Shown: positions 8,924 through 17,783 of the stretch, piece by piece
Numbering within the stretch: position 1 is the first letter of the stretch
Layout: each line of letters begins with the position of its first letter
Assembly: GCA_943912335.1 (NCBI GenBank)
Contig: CALTUD010000016.1
Location: forward strand, 1 to 64,000
Source of the DNA: an uncultured Acetobacteraceae bacterium
GTDB taxonomy: Bacteria; Pseudomonadota; Alphaproteobacteria; Acetobacterales; Acetobacteraceae
Direction of reading: 5' to 3'
DNA length: 64,000 nt
The notes under the pieces: generated by a model
Databases searched by the model: none
Seen by the model: only the letters and a program-made list of their open reading frames with translations
Told to the model about the DNA's origin: nothing
Position numbers and translations under genes: made by a program

Positions 8924-11835
8924 TCCTGCTGCATCCCCTCCTGCTGCTCGGCCTGCTGGCCCTTCCGGCGCTCTGGTGGCTGCTGCGCGCCCTGCCGCCG
9001 GCACCGCGCACGCAAGCCTTTCCGCCGCTGCGGCTGCTGCACGGCCTGCAAAGTCGCCTGCGCGAAGCCCGGCGCGTGCCGCCCTGGCTGCTGCTGCTGC
9101 GCCTGCTCGCCGTGTTCCTGCTGGTGCTGGGTCTGGCCGGGCCGGTGCGCGATGCAGCCCCTCCGCCTGCCGGTTCCGAAAGCGGCGCGCTGCTGCTGGC
9201 GATCGACAATGGCTGGCAATCCGCCGCCGACTGGTCCAGCCGCCTTCAGGCCGCCGACGACGCGCTGGAAGACGCCGCACGGCGCGACCGCCCGGTCTCG
9301 CTGCTGCTCACCGCCCCGGACCGGAGCGGCAATGCTCCCGCTCCCACCGCCCCGGGCTCGGCCAGCGCCCTGCGCGCGCGCCTGCGTGCCGAGACGCCGA
9401 TGAGTTGGAGCCCGGATCGCGCCGCTTCCGCCACGGCGCTCGGGAGCCATCCCCTGCACGGCAGCGTCCTTTACATCGCCGACGGCGTGGCCCAACCCGG
9501 CGACGACCGCTTCGCCGCCGCCCTGCGCGCGGTCGGTCCGGTGGACGAGAAGCGCGGCGCCGCCAGCATCGCCCTGCCCGGCCGCCCCGCCATCTCCGTG
9601 GACGGGCTCAGGCTTCCGCTCCTCCTTCTGCCCGCGCCCGCCGCGCGCACCCTCGTTCTGCGCGGCGAAAGCGCCAACGGCGAAGTGCTGGCCCGCCAGA
9701 CGGTGCCCGTCGCCGCCGGGGCGTCCGGCGCCGAAGCTGCCCTCACCGTGCCCAGCGAACTCCGCAACCGTTTGGCCAGGCTGGTGCTGGACCAGCCCGG
9801 CGGCGCATCCGGCGGGGCCGGCGGCGTGCGCCTGCTGGACGAGGGCGACCGCCGCCGCCCGGTCGGCCTGCTCACCAGCGGCACAGGCGCCGATACGCCG
9901 CTGCTCGGCAGCCTGTTCTATCTCCGCCGCGCGTTGTCGCCCGTCGCCGAACTCCGCGAAGGCAGGCTCGATACGCTTCTCAGCCGCCCCCTGTCCGTTC
10001 TGGTGGCGCCGGACGGCACGCTCGACAGCGAGGACGCGCGCCGGCGCGTCGCCGCCTTCGTCCGCGAGGGCGGCACGCTGATCCGCTTCGCCGGCCCCCG
10101 CCTCGCCGCCGAAACCGCCACCCCCGACGACGAGCCGGACGGGGCCGCTCCGACACCCGACGCCATCCACGGCGCCGCTCAGGGCACAACCGCCGACCGT
10201 CTCCTCCCCGTCGCCCTGCTGGGCGGCGCGCGCCAGCTCGGTGGGGCCATGTCCTGGAGCCACCCGGAACACCCGGCCCCGTTCGGCAGCGACACCCCCT
10301 TCGCCGGTCTTTCCGTGCCGGACGACGTCCTGGTCTCGCGTCAGGTCCTGGCCGCCCCGGCCACCGATCTCGCCGACCATAGCTGGGCCCGCCTCACCGA
10401 CGGCACGCCCCTCGTCACCCATGCCCGCCTCGGCAGCGGCCAGCTCGTCCTGTTTCACGTCACCAGCACGGCGGACTGGTCCAACCTGCCGCTCAGCGGC
10501 CTGTTTCCGGCCATGCTGCAACGCCTGGTGGAACGCGCGGTCGGCGTGCAGACCCCCGCCGGCGACGTCCTGCTGCAACCGGCCGAGATCCTGACCGGCG
10601 ACGGCCAGCTCGCCCCGCCGCCGCCTTCCGCGCGCCCGCTCGCCGCAGACGCGTTCGGCCATACGGAAGCCACCGCCACGCATCCGCCCGGGCTGTACGG
10701 TCCCGCCAGCTTCCGCCGCGCCCTCAACCTCGCCGACGACGCCGCACCGCTCCGCGCCGAAGCCCCGATCGGCACGCAGGGCGATCTGTCCGGCCGCCGC
10801 AGCGGACAGCATCTCGGCCCCTGGCTGCTCGCCACGGCCCTTCTTCTGCTCGTGCTCGATCTGCTGGCGACGCTGATCCTGCGCGGCCTCCTGCCGCTGC
10901 CCCGTCGCAGCGCGACCCAGCCACCCAGTCGCGGCGCGACCCTGCTCGTCCCGCTGCTGCTCGTGCCCGTTCTGGCCCTGGGCCACGCCGAGCCCGCGCG
11001 CGCCCAGCCGGACGCGCCGCCCGCCGCTGCCACCGACCCGAACGGCCCCGCCCCCGGACCGGCTCTGGAAACCCGGCTCGCCTATGTCGTCACCGGCGAC
11101 GAGGCCACCGATGCCGTCTCGCGCCAGGGGCTCGAAGGCCTCTCGCACTACGCCAATGCCCGCACCTCCGCCCGTCTCGGCGAACCGGACGGCGTCGTTC
11201 CGGGACGCGACGATCTCGCCTTCTACCCGATGCTCTACTGGCCGGTGACGCCGCAAACCGTGCACACCGTGCCCGATCCGAAATGGCAGCAGGCGCTGAA
11301 CAGCTTCATGAGCCATGGCGGCATCCTGCTGATCGACACGCAGGGCGCGGCCGAAGGCGCCGGCACCGACACCGGTTACGTTCCCGTCGTGCCCGGCACC
11401 AGGCAGGCGCTCCGCCTCGCCACCACCGGCCTCGACATCCCGCCCCTCACCATCCTGCCGCCGGGCAACGTGCTGAACCGCACCTTCTATCTTCTGCACG
11501 GCACGCCGGGCCGATACGACGGCGCCCCGGTCTGGGTCGCCACCACCGAGGATAGCGGCAATGACGGCGTGAGCCCGGTGATCATCGGCGCCGACGACTG
11601 GGCCGCCGCCTGGGCCACGGACGGCAATGGCGGCTATCCGTTCGCCACCATCCCCGGCGGCGACGCGCAGCGCACTGCGGCCTACCGCTTCGGCGTCAAC
11701 GCCGTGATCTACGCCCTCACCGGCAACTACAAGGCCGATCAGGTGCATGTGCCCGCCCTGCTGAAACGGCTCGGTCAGGCCCCCGCCCAGCCCGGCGACG
11801 ACGCACCCGCCGATGCCGGAGACCCCAACCCGTGA
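8920..11835 (+). CDS. BatA-like N-terminal and DUF4159 membrane protein
   Basis: Inner-membrane protein of 971 residues. Residues 1-75 hold two helices with the aerotolerance (BatA) N-terminal pattern (LLHPLLLLGLLALPALWWLL, then WLLLLRLLAVFLLVLGLAG). A large Ala/Arg-rich middle region follows, with a third membrane segment around 640-670. Residues of about 715-945 form a DUF4159 domain (LAYVVTGDEATDAVSRQGLEGL; GGILLIDTQG; YRFGVNAVIYALTGNYKADQVHVP). The start is a TTG at 8920 overlapping the DUF58 stop. It is part of the MoxR operon, and its role in envelope integrity is inferred from other MoxR loci. Confidence 0.87.
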   Translation: MILLHPLLLLGLLALPALWWLLRALPPAPRTQAFPPLRLLHGLQSRLREARRVPPWLLLLRLLAVFLLVLGLAGPVRDAAPPPAGSESGALLLAIDNGWQSAADWSSRLQAADDALEDAARRDRPVSLLLTAPDRSGNAPAPTAPGSASALRARLRAETPMSWSPDRAASATALGSHPLHGSVLYIADGVAQPGDDRFAAALRAVGPVDEKRGAASIALPGRPAISVDGLRLPLLLLPAPAARTLVLRGESANGEVLARQTVPVAAGASGAEAALTVPSELRNRLARLVLDQPGGASGGAGGVRLLDEGDRRRPVGLLTSGTGADTPLLGSLFYLRRALSPVAELREGRLDTLLSRPLSVLVAPDGTLDSEDARRRVAAFVREGGTLIRFAGPRLAAETATPDDEPDGAAPTPDAIHGAAQGTTADRLLPVALLGGARQLGGAMSWSHPEHPAPFGSDTPFAGLSVPDDVLVSRQVLAAPATDLADHSWARLTDGTPLVTHARLGSGQLVLFHVTSTADWSNLPLSGLFPAMLQRLVERAVGVQTPAGDVLLQPAEILTGDGQLAPPPPSARPLAADAFGHTEATATHPPGLYGPASFRRALNLADDAAPLRAEAPIGTQGDLSGRRSGQHLGPWLLATALLLLVLDLLATLILRGLLPLPRRSATQPPSRGATLLVPLLLVPVLALGHAEPARAQPDAPPAAATDPNGPAPGPALETRLAYVVTGDEATDAVSRQGLEGLSHYANARTSARLGEPDGVVPGRDDLAFYPMLYWPVTPQTVHTVPDPKWQQALNSFMSHGGILLIDTQGAAEGAGTDTGYVPVVPGTRQALRLATTGLDIPPLTILPPGNVLNRTFYLLHGTPGRYDGAPVWVATTEDSGNDGVSPVIIGADDWAAAWATDGNGGYPFATIPGGDAQRTAAYRFGVNAVIYALTGNYKADQVHVPALLKRLGQAPAQPGDDAPADAGDPNP

Positions 11836-14021
11836 GCCGCCTCCTGTCCGGTGCCGACAGCATCGGCTTCTCCCCGCTCCTGCCCGCCTTCCTGCTCTGG
11901 GTGCTGGGCGCGCTCTGCCTCCTCGTGATCGCGCTGGCGCTCGTCCGGCGTGCCAGCGGCGCCGTCTGGCGCGGCCTCGGCTTCGCGCTGCTGCTCGCCT
12001 GGCTGTGTGGCCCGACCCTGCTGCAGCAGGACTGGCGCCCGCTGAACCAGACCCTGCTGCTGCTGGTGGACCGCTCCGCCTCCATGCGCATCGGCGATCG
12101 TCAGGACATCGCCGACCGGACCGCCGAACGCATCCGGGAGGAAGCCGCGTCGCTCCCCGGCATCACCGTGCGCACCGTCCCGGTCACGGGCGGAGACGGG
12201 CACGACCAGACCGGCGGCACCCATCTCGCCGACGCGATCCGGCGCGCGGCGGAAAGCGTGCCCGCCTCAGGCGCCGGCGGCGGCCGCATCGCCGCGATCG
12301 TCGCCATCACCGACGGACAGGCCCACGACGTCCCCGCCCGGATCCCGCACCCGTTTCCGCCCGGCAACCCGGATACGCCGCTCCACGTGCTGATCCCGGC
12401 CGCGCACGAACAGATCGACCGCCGCCTGCGCGTGCTCCAGGCGCCCCCCTTCGCCATCGTCGGCCAGAACGCCACCATTCGCGTGCAGCTCGACGATCTC
12501 GGCCCCACCCCGCCGGGCGCGCAGGCCACGCTGACCATCCGACGCAACGGCGGCGAGCCCGAACAACGCCCGATCACGGCTGGCACGCCGCAGGACATCG
12601 TCGTTCCTGTCACCGCCCCCGGCCCGCTCTTCCTGTCGCTGTACGCCTCCGCCCTGCCCGGCGAGGTCTCCCCGATCAACAACGACGCCGTGGTGCGGAT
12701 CGACGGCGTACGCGACCATCTGCGCGTGCTGCTGGTGTCCGGCACGCCCAACCAGGGCGAACGCGTCTGGCGCCGCCTCCTGAAAGCTGATCCGGCGGTG
12801 GAGCTGGTGCATTTCACCATCCTTCGCCCGCCCTACAAGGACGATTCCACCCCGCTCAGCGAGCTGGCCCTGATCGCCTTCCCGATCCGCGAGCTGTTCC
12901 AGGACAAGATCGGCTCGTTCGACCTGATCATCCTGGACGGCTTCGAGAATCGCGGCATCCTGCCCATGTCCTATCTCGGCAACATCGCCGATTTCGTCCG
13001 CAACGGCGGCGGCCTCCTCGTCACCGCAGGCCCGGAATTCATCGGCCCGGGCACCCTCCAGGACACGCCGCTCGGCGACATCCTGCCGGTCCGCGTGCCC
13101 GAACAGGGCGGTCTGGTGGAACAGCGCTTCCAGCCGCTCCCCACCCCGCTCGGACGCCGCCATCCCGTCACCGCCGACCTGCCGCAGGAACCGCCCTCCG
13201 ACCCGAAACCCGGCGCCGATCGCGGCTGGGGCGACTGGTATCGCGCCCTTCGCGCCGACAAGGACACGCTGGCCCCCGGCATGGAGGTGCTGCTGTCCGG
13301 CCCCGGCGACACCCCGCTGCTGCTGCTGAACCATGTCGGCAAGGGCCGCGTAGCGCTGCTTCTCTCCGATCAGCTCTGGCTCTGGTCGCGCGGCGAGAAC
13401 GGCGGCGGTCCACAGGCCGAACTGCTGCGCCGGCTCGCACACTGGCTGATGAAGGAGCCGGAGCTGGAAGAAGAGCGCCTCTCCGCCTCCATCCAGAACG
13501 GCATCCTGTCCGTTCAGCGCCATTCCGTATCCGGCACCCCCGCCCCCAGCGCAGAAATCACCGCCCCGGACGGCAGCAAACACGACCTGCCGCTCAAGCC
13601 CGGCCGGAACGGCACCGAAACCGGCAGCATGCCGGCCGACATGCCCGGCATCTGGGAAGCCACGATCGGCGATGCGCAGGCTTTCGCCGCCGCCAGCCCC
13701 GGCGACCCGGTGGAAATGGCCGATCTGCGCGCCACCGCCGGCCCGCTCCGCCCTCTCGTCGAGGCCACTGGCGGCAGCATCCACTGGCTCGGCGATCGTT
13801 ACGACCCGTCCCGCGTCCCCGCCCTCCGTCTGGTCGGACGCGACGGCGCCGATACCGGCCCGGACTGGATCGGTCTGCGCGATCACGGCGCGCACGCCGT
13901 CACCGGCGAACGCGCCCATCCGCTGCTCCCCGCCGTCCTGGTGCTGCCGCTGGCGCTGCTGTTGTTCCTGTTCGGCTGGTGGCGCGAAGGCGGACGGCGA
14001 CGCGGCGCCGAACGCGGCTAG
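11832..14021 (+). CDS. vWA-like membrane protein of the MoxR operon
   Basis: Membrane protein of 729 residues. Two N-terminal helices lead to a von Willebrand A-like segment with the metal-site motif DRSAS at about residue 80. The middle resembles glutamine amidotransferase-like folds (FDLIILDGFENRG; FVRNGGGLLVTAGPEFIG). One helix (VLPLALLLFLFGWW) sits near the C-terminus. The GTG start at 11832 overlaps the previous stop (GTGA). It is the last gene of the operon: 113 bp separate it from a convergent gene, and no strong terminator is visible there. Confidence 0.82.
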   Translation: MSRLLSGADSIGFSPLLPAFLLWVLGALCLLVIALALVRRASGAVWRGLGFALLLAWLCGPTLLQQDWRPLNQTLLLLVDRSASMRIGDRQDIADRTAERIREEAASLPGITVRTVPVTGGDGHDQTGGTHLADAIRRAAESVPASGAGGGRIAAIVAITDGQAHDVPARIPHPFPPGNPDTPLHVLIPAAHEQIDRRLRVLQAPPFAIVGQNATIRVQLDDLGPTPPGAQATLTIRRNGGEPEQRPITAGTPQDIVVPVTAPGPLFLSLYASALPGEVSPINNDAVVRIDGVRDHLRVLLVSGTPNQGERVWRRLLKADPAVELVHFTILRPPYKDDSTPLSELALIAFPIRELFQDKIGSFDLIILDGFENRGILPMSYLGNIADFVRNGGGLLVTAGPEFIGPGTLQDTPLGDILPVRVPEQGGLVEQRFQPLPTPLGRRHPVTADLPQEPPSDPKPGADRGWGDWYRALRADKDTLAPGMEVLLSGPGDTPLLLLNHVGKGRVALLLSDQLWLWSRGENGGGPQAELLRRLAHWLMKEPELEEERLSASIQNGILSVQRHSVSGTPAPSAEITAPDGSKHDLPLKPGRNGTETGSMPADMPGIWEATIGDAQAFAAASPGDPVEMADLRATAGPLRPLVEATGGSIHWLGDRYDPSRVPALRLVGRDGADTGPDWIGLRDHGAHAVTGERAHPLLPAVLVLPLALLLFLFGWWREGGRRRGAERG

Positions 14022-14134
14022 AACATTACCCGGCAAACAAAAAAGCGCGCTGGAACGCGAAAGGAAAGCGGTCGGTCCGATCGGTCGGGACCGGAGCCGG
14101 CGACGACATCCGGCCGCCCAGTTCCGCTCCCCGC

Positions 14135-14824
14135 TTACCCGATCCAGCGCCAGATCCCGGCCGCCCATCCCGTCGCGGGGAGGTGCGCCCAGGAGCCGAC
14201 CAGCCACAAGACCAGCCCGCCCAGTGTCGCAGGAAGACCGAAACTGCCGAAACGCGCCCGTCCCCGTGCGATCGCGACGAACGGCCAGTAGCTCGTCCGG
14301 CTCTCCCAGACCGGCCATCCCGACGGATCGAGCCGCGCCTTCTTCCGGTCCTGCATCACCGCACCGACCAGGGCCAGCACGATCATCGCCCCGGACAGAA
14401 CGACGTTCTTGCTGATCGGCCAGACCAGAACATGCGCGATGCCCCAGATCGCGAACGACCACATCATCGGATGGCGGGTGACGGCATAAACACCGACGGC
14501 CTTGGCCGTCGCGACGCTTCCCGCGCCGGGCAGGGCCGGATTGCGGATCAGGGAGCCGATCAACAGGACGGACGCGACGAGCATCAGCACCGTCGCCACA
14601 ACCCACAGGCCATCGCCGACCGGCCAGGCCGGCGCCGTCACGGGCGCCTCGGCATAGGCCCAGATCGTCAGGCCGAGGGTGAGAAAGGACACGACCGAAT
14701 AGGCCCGGCCGAAACCGCCTTCACCCAGACGCGCGACGAGCGGCTGACGCAACGGATGCGACATGGCGAAATGCGTCCCCACGAACGAGACGGCGCCCAA
14801 CGCCACCAGAAACACACCGTCCAT
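14135..14824 (-). CDS. NnrU-family integral membrane protein
   Basis: About 229 residues with six or seven predicted helices. The NnrU hallmark TRHPMMWSFAIWGIAHV is present (a conserved HP..W stretch also found in isoprenylcysteine methyltransferase-like membrane proteins), as is an early GTHFAMSHPLR. NnrU was named from nitrite/NO reductase loci, but no denitrification gene is nearby, so that role should not be assumed. The ATG at 14824 overlaps the hydrolase stop. A GTG one codon earlier is also possible. It is coupled to the hydrolase and divergent from a TetR regulator. Confidence 0.82.
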   Translation of the reverse strand: MDGVFLVALGAVSFVGTHFAMSHPLRQPLVARLGEGGFGRAYSVVSFLTLGLTIWAYAEAPVTAPAWPVGDGLWVVATVLMLVASVLLIGSLIRNPALPGAGSVATAKAVGVYAVTRHPMMWSFAIWGIAHVLVWPISKNVVLSGAMIVLALVGAVMQDRKKARLDPSGWPVWESRTSYWPFVAIARGRARFGSFGLPATLGGLVLWLVGSWAHLPATGWAAGIWRWIG

Positions 14825-15654
14825 CACCGTCGTCCCTCAATCCAGCGCCCCATTCGGTCGAGCATCAGCGCATTCATCTCCTCCGGCTTCTCCAGTGGCA
14901 CGAGATGCGCGGCACCCGCGATCTCGATCAGTTCGGCCCGGGGCATGCGGTCCACGATCCGGCGGCTCATCGCCGTGGGCAGGATGGTGTCGTCGGCGCC
15001 GGACAGCAGGAGAGCCGGCGTCTCCACCGCGTGCAGCCGGTCCAGGAACGCGTCGCGCCGCACCAGCACGGAATCGACCGCCCGGATGAACGGTTTGCGC
15101 GCGAAGGACCGAAACCGTTCGGCATAGGTGCGACCGATCTCGGGCCGCTCGCTCCGCGTCCGCGCGCTCAACTGCATCGACAGAAGCATGGCATCCACCC
15201 GGCGATCGATCGCCGGAACGGCCAGCATCACCGTCAGCAGCATCGCGGTCAGCTTCGTCTTGAGGGCTGGCGCTTCGGCGGTCGTGTTCGTCATCACCAG
15301 CCCGGCAAGCCGCCCCGGCCGCGCATGCGCCACGCGCGGCGCGATCATGCCGCCCCAGGATGTGCCGATCATCACCACCGGAACCTCCTCCGGCAGCGTG
15401 TCGATCAGCGCCAGCGCCACCTGCGCGCACTCGTCCATGGTGAACGACCGGCCAGGGCCCGGGCTGTCGCCATGACCCGGCGGATCGATCGCCAGACTGC
15501 GCCAGCCCGCCTCCCTAAGCGCCGCGACCTGCGCCGCCCACATCCGGTGATCGGCGAACAGGCTCGGCCAAAGCAACGCCACCGGCCGCCTCGCATCGCC
15601 CTGATCGTCATACGCGATCGGACCCAGCCCGGTCCGGATCGTCTTCAAGGTCAT
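14824..15654 (-). CDS. Alpha/beta hydrolase
   Basis: Alpha/beta-fold hydrolase of 276 residues. The nucleophile elbow is GTSWGG with Ser99. An acid candidate lies in SGADDTILP (about 220) and the catalytic histidine in GAAHLVPLEKPEEM near the C-terminus. The oxyanion region LLWPSLFADHRMW and the DPPGHGDSPG loop are typical of 3-oxoadipate enol-lactonase and haloperoxidase-like members. The substrate is unknown. It is translated with the NnrU-like gene and transcribed away from the TetR gene, whose operator-like palindromes lie in the 65-bp spacer. Confidence 0.87.
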   Translation of the reverse strand: MTLKTIRTGLGPIAYDDQGDARRPVALLWPSLFADHRMWAAQVAALREAGWRSLAIDPPGHGDSPGPGRSFTMDECAQVALALIDTLPEEVPVVMIGTSWGGMIAPRVAHARPGRLAGLVMTNTTAEAPALKTKLTAMLLTVMLAVPAIDRRVDAMLLSMQLSARTRSERPEIGRTYAERFRSFARKPFIRAVDSVLVRRDAFLDRLHAVETPALLLSGADDTILPTAMSRRIVDRMPRAELIEIAGAAHLVPLEKPEEMNALMLDRMGRWIEGRR

Positions 15655-15673
15655 GGACCACGCGCTCCCACAC

Positions 15674-15709
15674 GCTTACAATGTAAGCAGCACTGTATAC
15701 ACTGTAAGC
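15674..15709. promoter_or_regulatory. Tandem operator-like palindromes between hydrolase and tetR genes
   Basis: A perfect palindrome GCTTACA-A-TGTAAGC at 15674-15688 is followed by a second, weaker copy GTATACA-C-TGTAAGC at 15695-15709 (5 of 7 positions of the left arm match). The centres are 21 bp apart, two helical turns. They sit in the 65-bp divergent spacer, just before the TetR start, and are the likely binding sites of that repressor. Confidence 0.7.
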
Positions 15710-15719
15710 GGAACGTCAA

Positions 15720-16247
15720 ATGGAATCCGAAGAGGGTCTGCGCGCCGAGCTGCTGCGAAGCGCCCTGGCGCTTCTGGAACGCGACGGCGACGTCCCGAGC
15801 CTGCGCGCCGTCGCACGCGACGCGAACGTGTCGGCCATGGCCCCCTACCGTCATTTCGAGGACAAGGCGGCGCTGCTGGCTGCGGTCGCCGATCGAGGCT
15901 TCGCCCTGCTCGGAGACGCCTTGCTGGCCGCGGATACCGATGCCGATCCGCGTGAAGCCCTCTACGGCCAGGGCGTCGCCTTCACGCGCTTCGCCCGCGC
16001 GCATCCCGCCCTGTTCCGCCTGATGTTCGGCCCTTGCCGCAGCAATGCCGGAAGCCCCTCCGTCGATCGCGCCGGCGACGTGCTGAAACGGCGCACGAGC
16101 GAACTCGCTCCCGACGACAGCGCGGCGGCAAGGCTCGCCTGTCGCGCACTCGTGCAGGGCCTTGCGGTGATCGAGGCGAGCGGCCGTCTCGGACCCGGCG
16201 AAGACCCGGAAGCGGCGATCCGGTTCTTTACCGATCGCCTCGGCTGA
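15720..16247 (+). CDS. TetR-family transcriptional regulator
   Basis: Regulator of 175 residues. Residues of about 8-52 form the TetR helix-turn-helix (LRAVARDANVSAMAPYRHFEDKAAL), followed by an all-helical ligand domain with a C-terminal WHG-like pattern (FARAHPALFRLMFGP). It is divergent from the hydrolase and NnrU-like genes, and two palindromes lie 11-46 bp upstream of its ATG, so autoregulation and repression of the divergent pair are likely. The ligand is unknown and may be a substrate of the hydrolase. Confidence 0.92.
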   Translation: MESEEGLRAELLRSALALLERDGDVPSLRAVARDANVSAMAPYRHFEDKAALLAAVADRGFALLGDALLAADTDADPREALYGQGVAFTRFARAHPALFRLMFGPCRSNAGSPSVDRAGDVLKRRTSELAPDDSAAARLACRALVQGLAVIEASGRLGPGEDPEAAIRFFTDRLG

Positions 16248-16267
16248 AGAGCCTTCCGTGATCCAGC

Positions 16268-16404
16268 AAGAGGTTCTTCTTTTCTGAAGAAAAAAAAGCA
16301 AAAAGACTTCTGCCCGTTGGGCTTGAGGGAAGCCGAAATCGTTTCTCCAAAAGAATGGAATTCCTTTGGTTCTTTCCTTCGGTAGAGAACGTTTCTTGAA
16401 CCCG
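16268..16404. repeat. AT-rich non-coding patch with several hairpins (possible dispersed repeat)
   Basis: This stretch is much richer in A and T than its surroundings. It contains TTCTTC-N6-GAAGAA followed by a run of eight or more A, the palindrome GGAATTCC inside a larger CCAAA...TTTGG frame, AGAA-CGT-TTCT, and the word GGTTCTT twice. No gene covers 16248-16540. It may be a degenerate copy of an intergenic dispersed repeat or an AT-rich regulatory region. Only a genome search can tell. Confidence 0.35.
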
Positions 16405-16540
16405 GGGCCCTTCTCGCCAGCTCCTCCGACTTCGCTGTTACAGACTTGGGTGTTGCGACGGAACGCCCGGACACGGCACCATGCGCGCGGGAACCTCGCG
16501 CGCGGTTCAAGGAGTTCGTGCCTTCCAGTCAGCCTCCCGC

Positions 16541-17032
16541 ATGCCAGGACGCGGCCTGCCCAACCCGATGGTGGTACTGCTCGGATTCGTCCTGCTCAGC
16601 CTCGGCTCGGCGGGCGTCGGCGCCCTGCTCGCATGGCCGTCGCTGCTGGGCTGGTACGCGCTGCTGCGACGGCCGCCGGGCGCGCTGCCGGCGTTCGGTT
16701 TCCCGGTCTGCTGGGCCGTGCTGGCGATGCCGGTCGCGGTCGCGGCCTGGAGGGTCTGGCGCGCCCGTCGCGTGCCGCCACGGCACAGGGCGCTGCTGCT
16801 CTGGTGCTGGACGCTGATGACCGGGCTGGTCTGGTCCGTCTGCTTCTTCGTGCTGCACAAGGCGGATGCGGCGATCGGATTCGGCCTGTTCTCCGTGCTG
16901 TTGTCCGGCCTCGCTCTGCGCGATTTCCGCGCCGTCGATCGCACAGGCTGCGTTTTGATGGCACCATCCTTCGTCTGGGTGTGCTACGCGACCTGGCTGA
17001 CAGCCGGGATCGCCTGGCTCAACCCGGGCTGA
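16541..17032 (+). CDS. tspO: TspO/MBR family membrane protein
   Basis: About 163 residues with five predicted helices, the size and layout of TspO. Recognisable elements are the first helix MVVLLGFVLLSLGSAGVGAL, WYALLRRPPGALPAF after it, and the C-terminal WVCYATWLTAGIAWLNPG. TspO binds porphyrins and is linked to stress and photooxidative responses in other alphaproteobacteria. It would sit in the outer or inner membrane. I used the ATG at 16541. An ATG at 16481 would add 20 unlikely residues and one at 16568 would remove nine. No clear SD decides between them. Confidence 0.8.
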   Translation: MPGRGLPNPMVVLLGFVLLSLGSAGVGALLAWPSLLGWYALLRRPPGALPAFGFPVCWAVLAMPVAVAAWRVWRARRVPPRHRALLLWCWTLMTGLVWSVCFFVLHKADAAIGFGLFSVLLSGLALRDFRAVDRTGCVLMAPSFVWVCYATWLTAGIAWLNPG

Positions 17033-17075
17033 AGGATCGCCGCACGCGAAGACGCGCGGAAGACGGAAACGAGAG

Positions 17076-17765
17076 ATGCATCTGTTCAAGGGTTCGCAGA
17101 CGGATTTCGGGCGCTTCCTGCGCCCCTGCATGACCGTCCTGATTCTGGCCGCCGCCCCGACCGTCCTGCCGATCCATGCGGCCATGGCGCAGTTCAGCAT
17201 GGGCAATCCCAGTGCGGCACCGGGCAGCAACCCGAACGACGAAGCCGATGCGGCCGACGCCGCCGCCAAGGCACAGGCCAAGGCCGATGCGCGCGCGGCA
17301 GCCCCCCCGCCGGCGATCCCCGGCGCGGTGACGGATGAGGCGACCGCCACATCCGGCCATGCCAGCCTGGACATGGAGCCGACGGCCGCCCTGTTCGACG
17401 CCATCAACCGCGGCGACATCACATCGGCCAAGGAAGCGCTGGGACGCGGCGCCGATCTGAACGGCAAGAACGTGCTGGGCCAGTCGCCGCTCGACATGGC
17501 GATCGACCTGAACCGCAACGACATCACCTTCCTGCTGCTGTCCATGCGCAACACCATCGACGGCCCGCCGGTCGCCTCCGTCGCCACGGCGGAAGCCGCC
17601 CCGGTCAAGGTGGTGGCGTCCAAGGAGAAGCACGGACGCAAGGGACACGACACGGCGGTGGCCGCGCGCGAGCCCGGACGCAGCCAGACCAAGGCCCGCC
17701 AGTACGCAGCGGATGGCGGCACGCCGCAGCCCCAGATCGGCTTTCTGGGCTTCGGCGGCTCCTAG
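17076..17765 (+). CDS. Secreted protein with ankyrin-like repeats
   Basis: Protein of 229 residues. Residues 1-38 look like a Sec signal peptide (hydrophobic core TVLILAAAPTVLP, cleavage near AMAQ). An Asp/Ala/Lys-rich low-complexity stretch follows. Residues of about 103-150 contain ankyrin-type sequence (ALFDAINRGDITSAKEALGRGADLN and GQSPLDMAIDLNRNDI), and the tail is basic and disordered. It probably works in the periplasm as a protein-binding module. The gene lies 43 bp after tspO and 18 bp before rhtA on the same strand, so the three may be co-transcribed. Function is unknown. Confidence 0.8.
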   Translation: MHLFKGSQTDFGRFLRPCMTVLILAAAPTVLPIHAAMAQFSMGNPSAAPGSNPNDEADAADAAAKAQAKADARAAAPPPAIPGAVTDEATATSGHASLDMEPTAALFDAINRGDITSAKEALGRGADLNGKNVLGQSPLDMAIDLNRNDITFLLLSMRNTIDGPPVASVATAEAAPVKVVASKEKHGRKGHDTAVAAREPGRSQTKARQYAADGGTPQPQIGFLGFGGS

Positions 17766-17783
17766 ACACCGGGTTTTCGCGTC

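Noticed and set aside
8755..11748. Open frame of 997 codons on the minus strand
   Set aside because: Antisense to the BatA-DUF4159 gene, which has clear domains. The shadow is Gly/Gln/Arg-rich and without motifs.
14022..14134. Possible terminator between the MoxR operon and the NnrU-like gene
   Set aside because: Contains an A-run and the short palindrome CCGATCGG, but no stable stem with a T-run in either direction.
14135..14824. Denitrification role suggested by the NnrU family name
   Set aside because: No nitrite or NO reductase genes or regulators nearby. The family name alone does not support the function.
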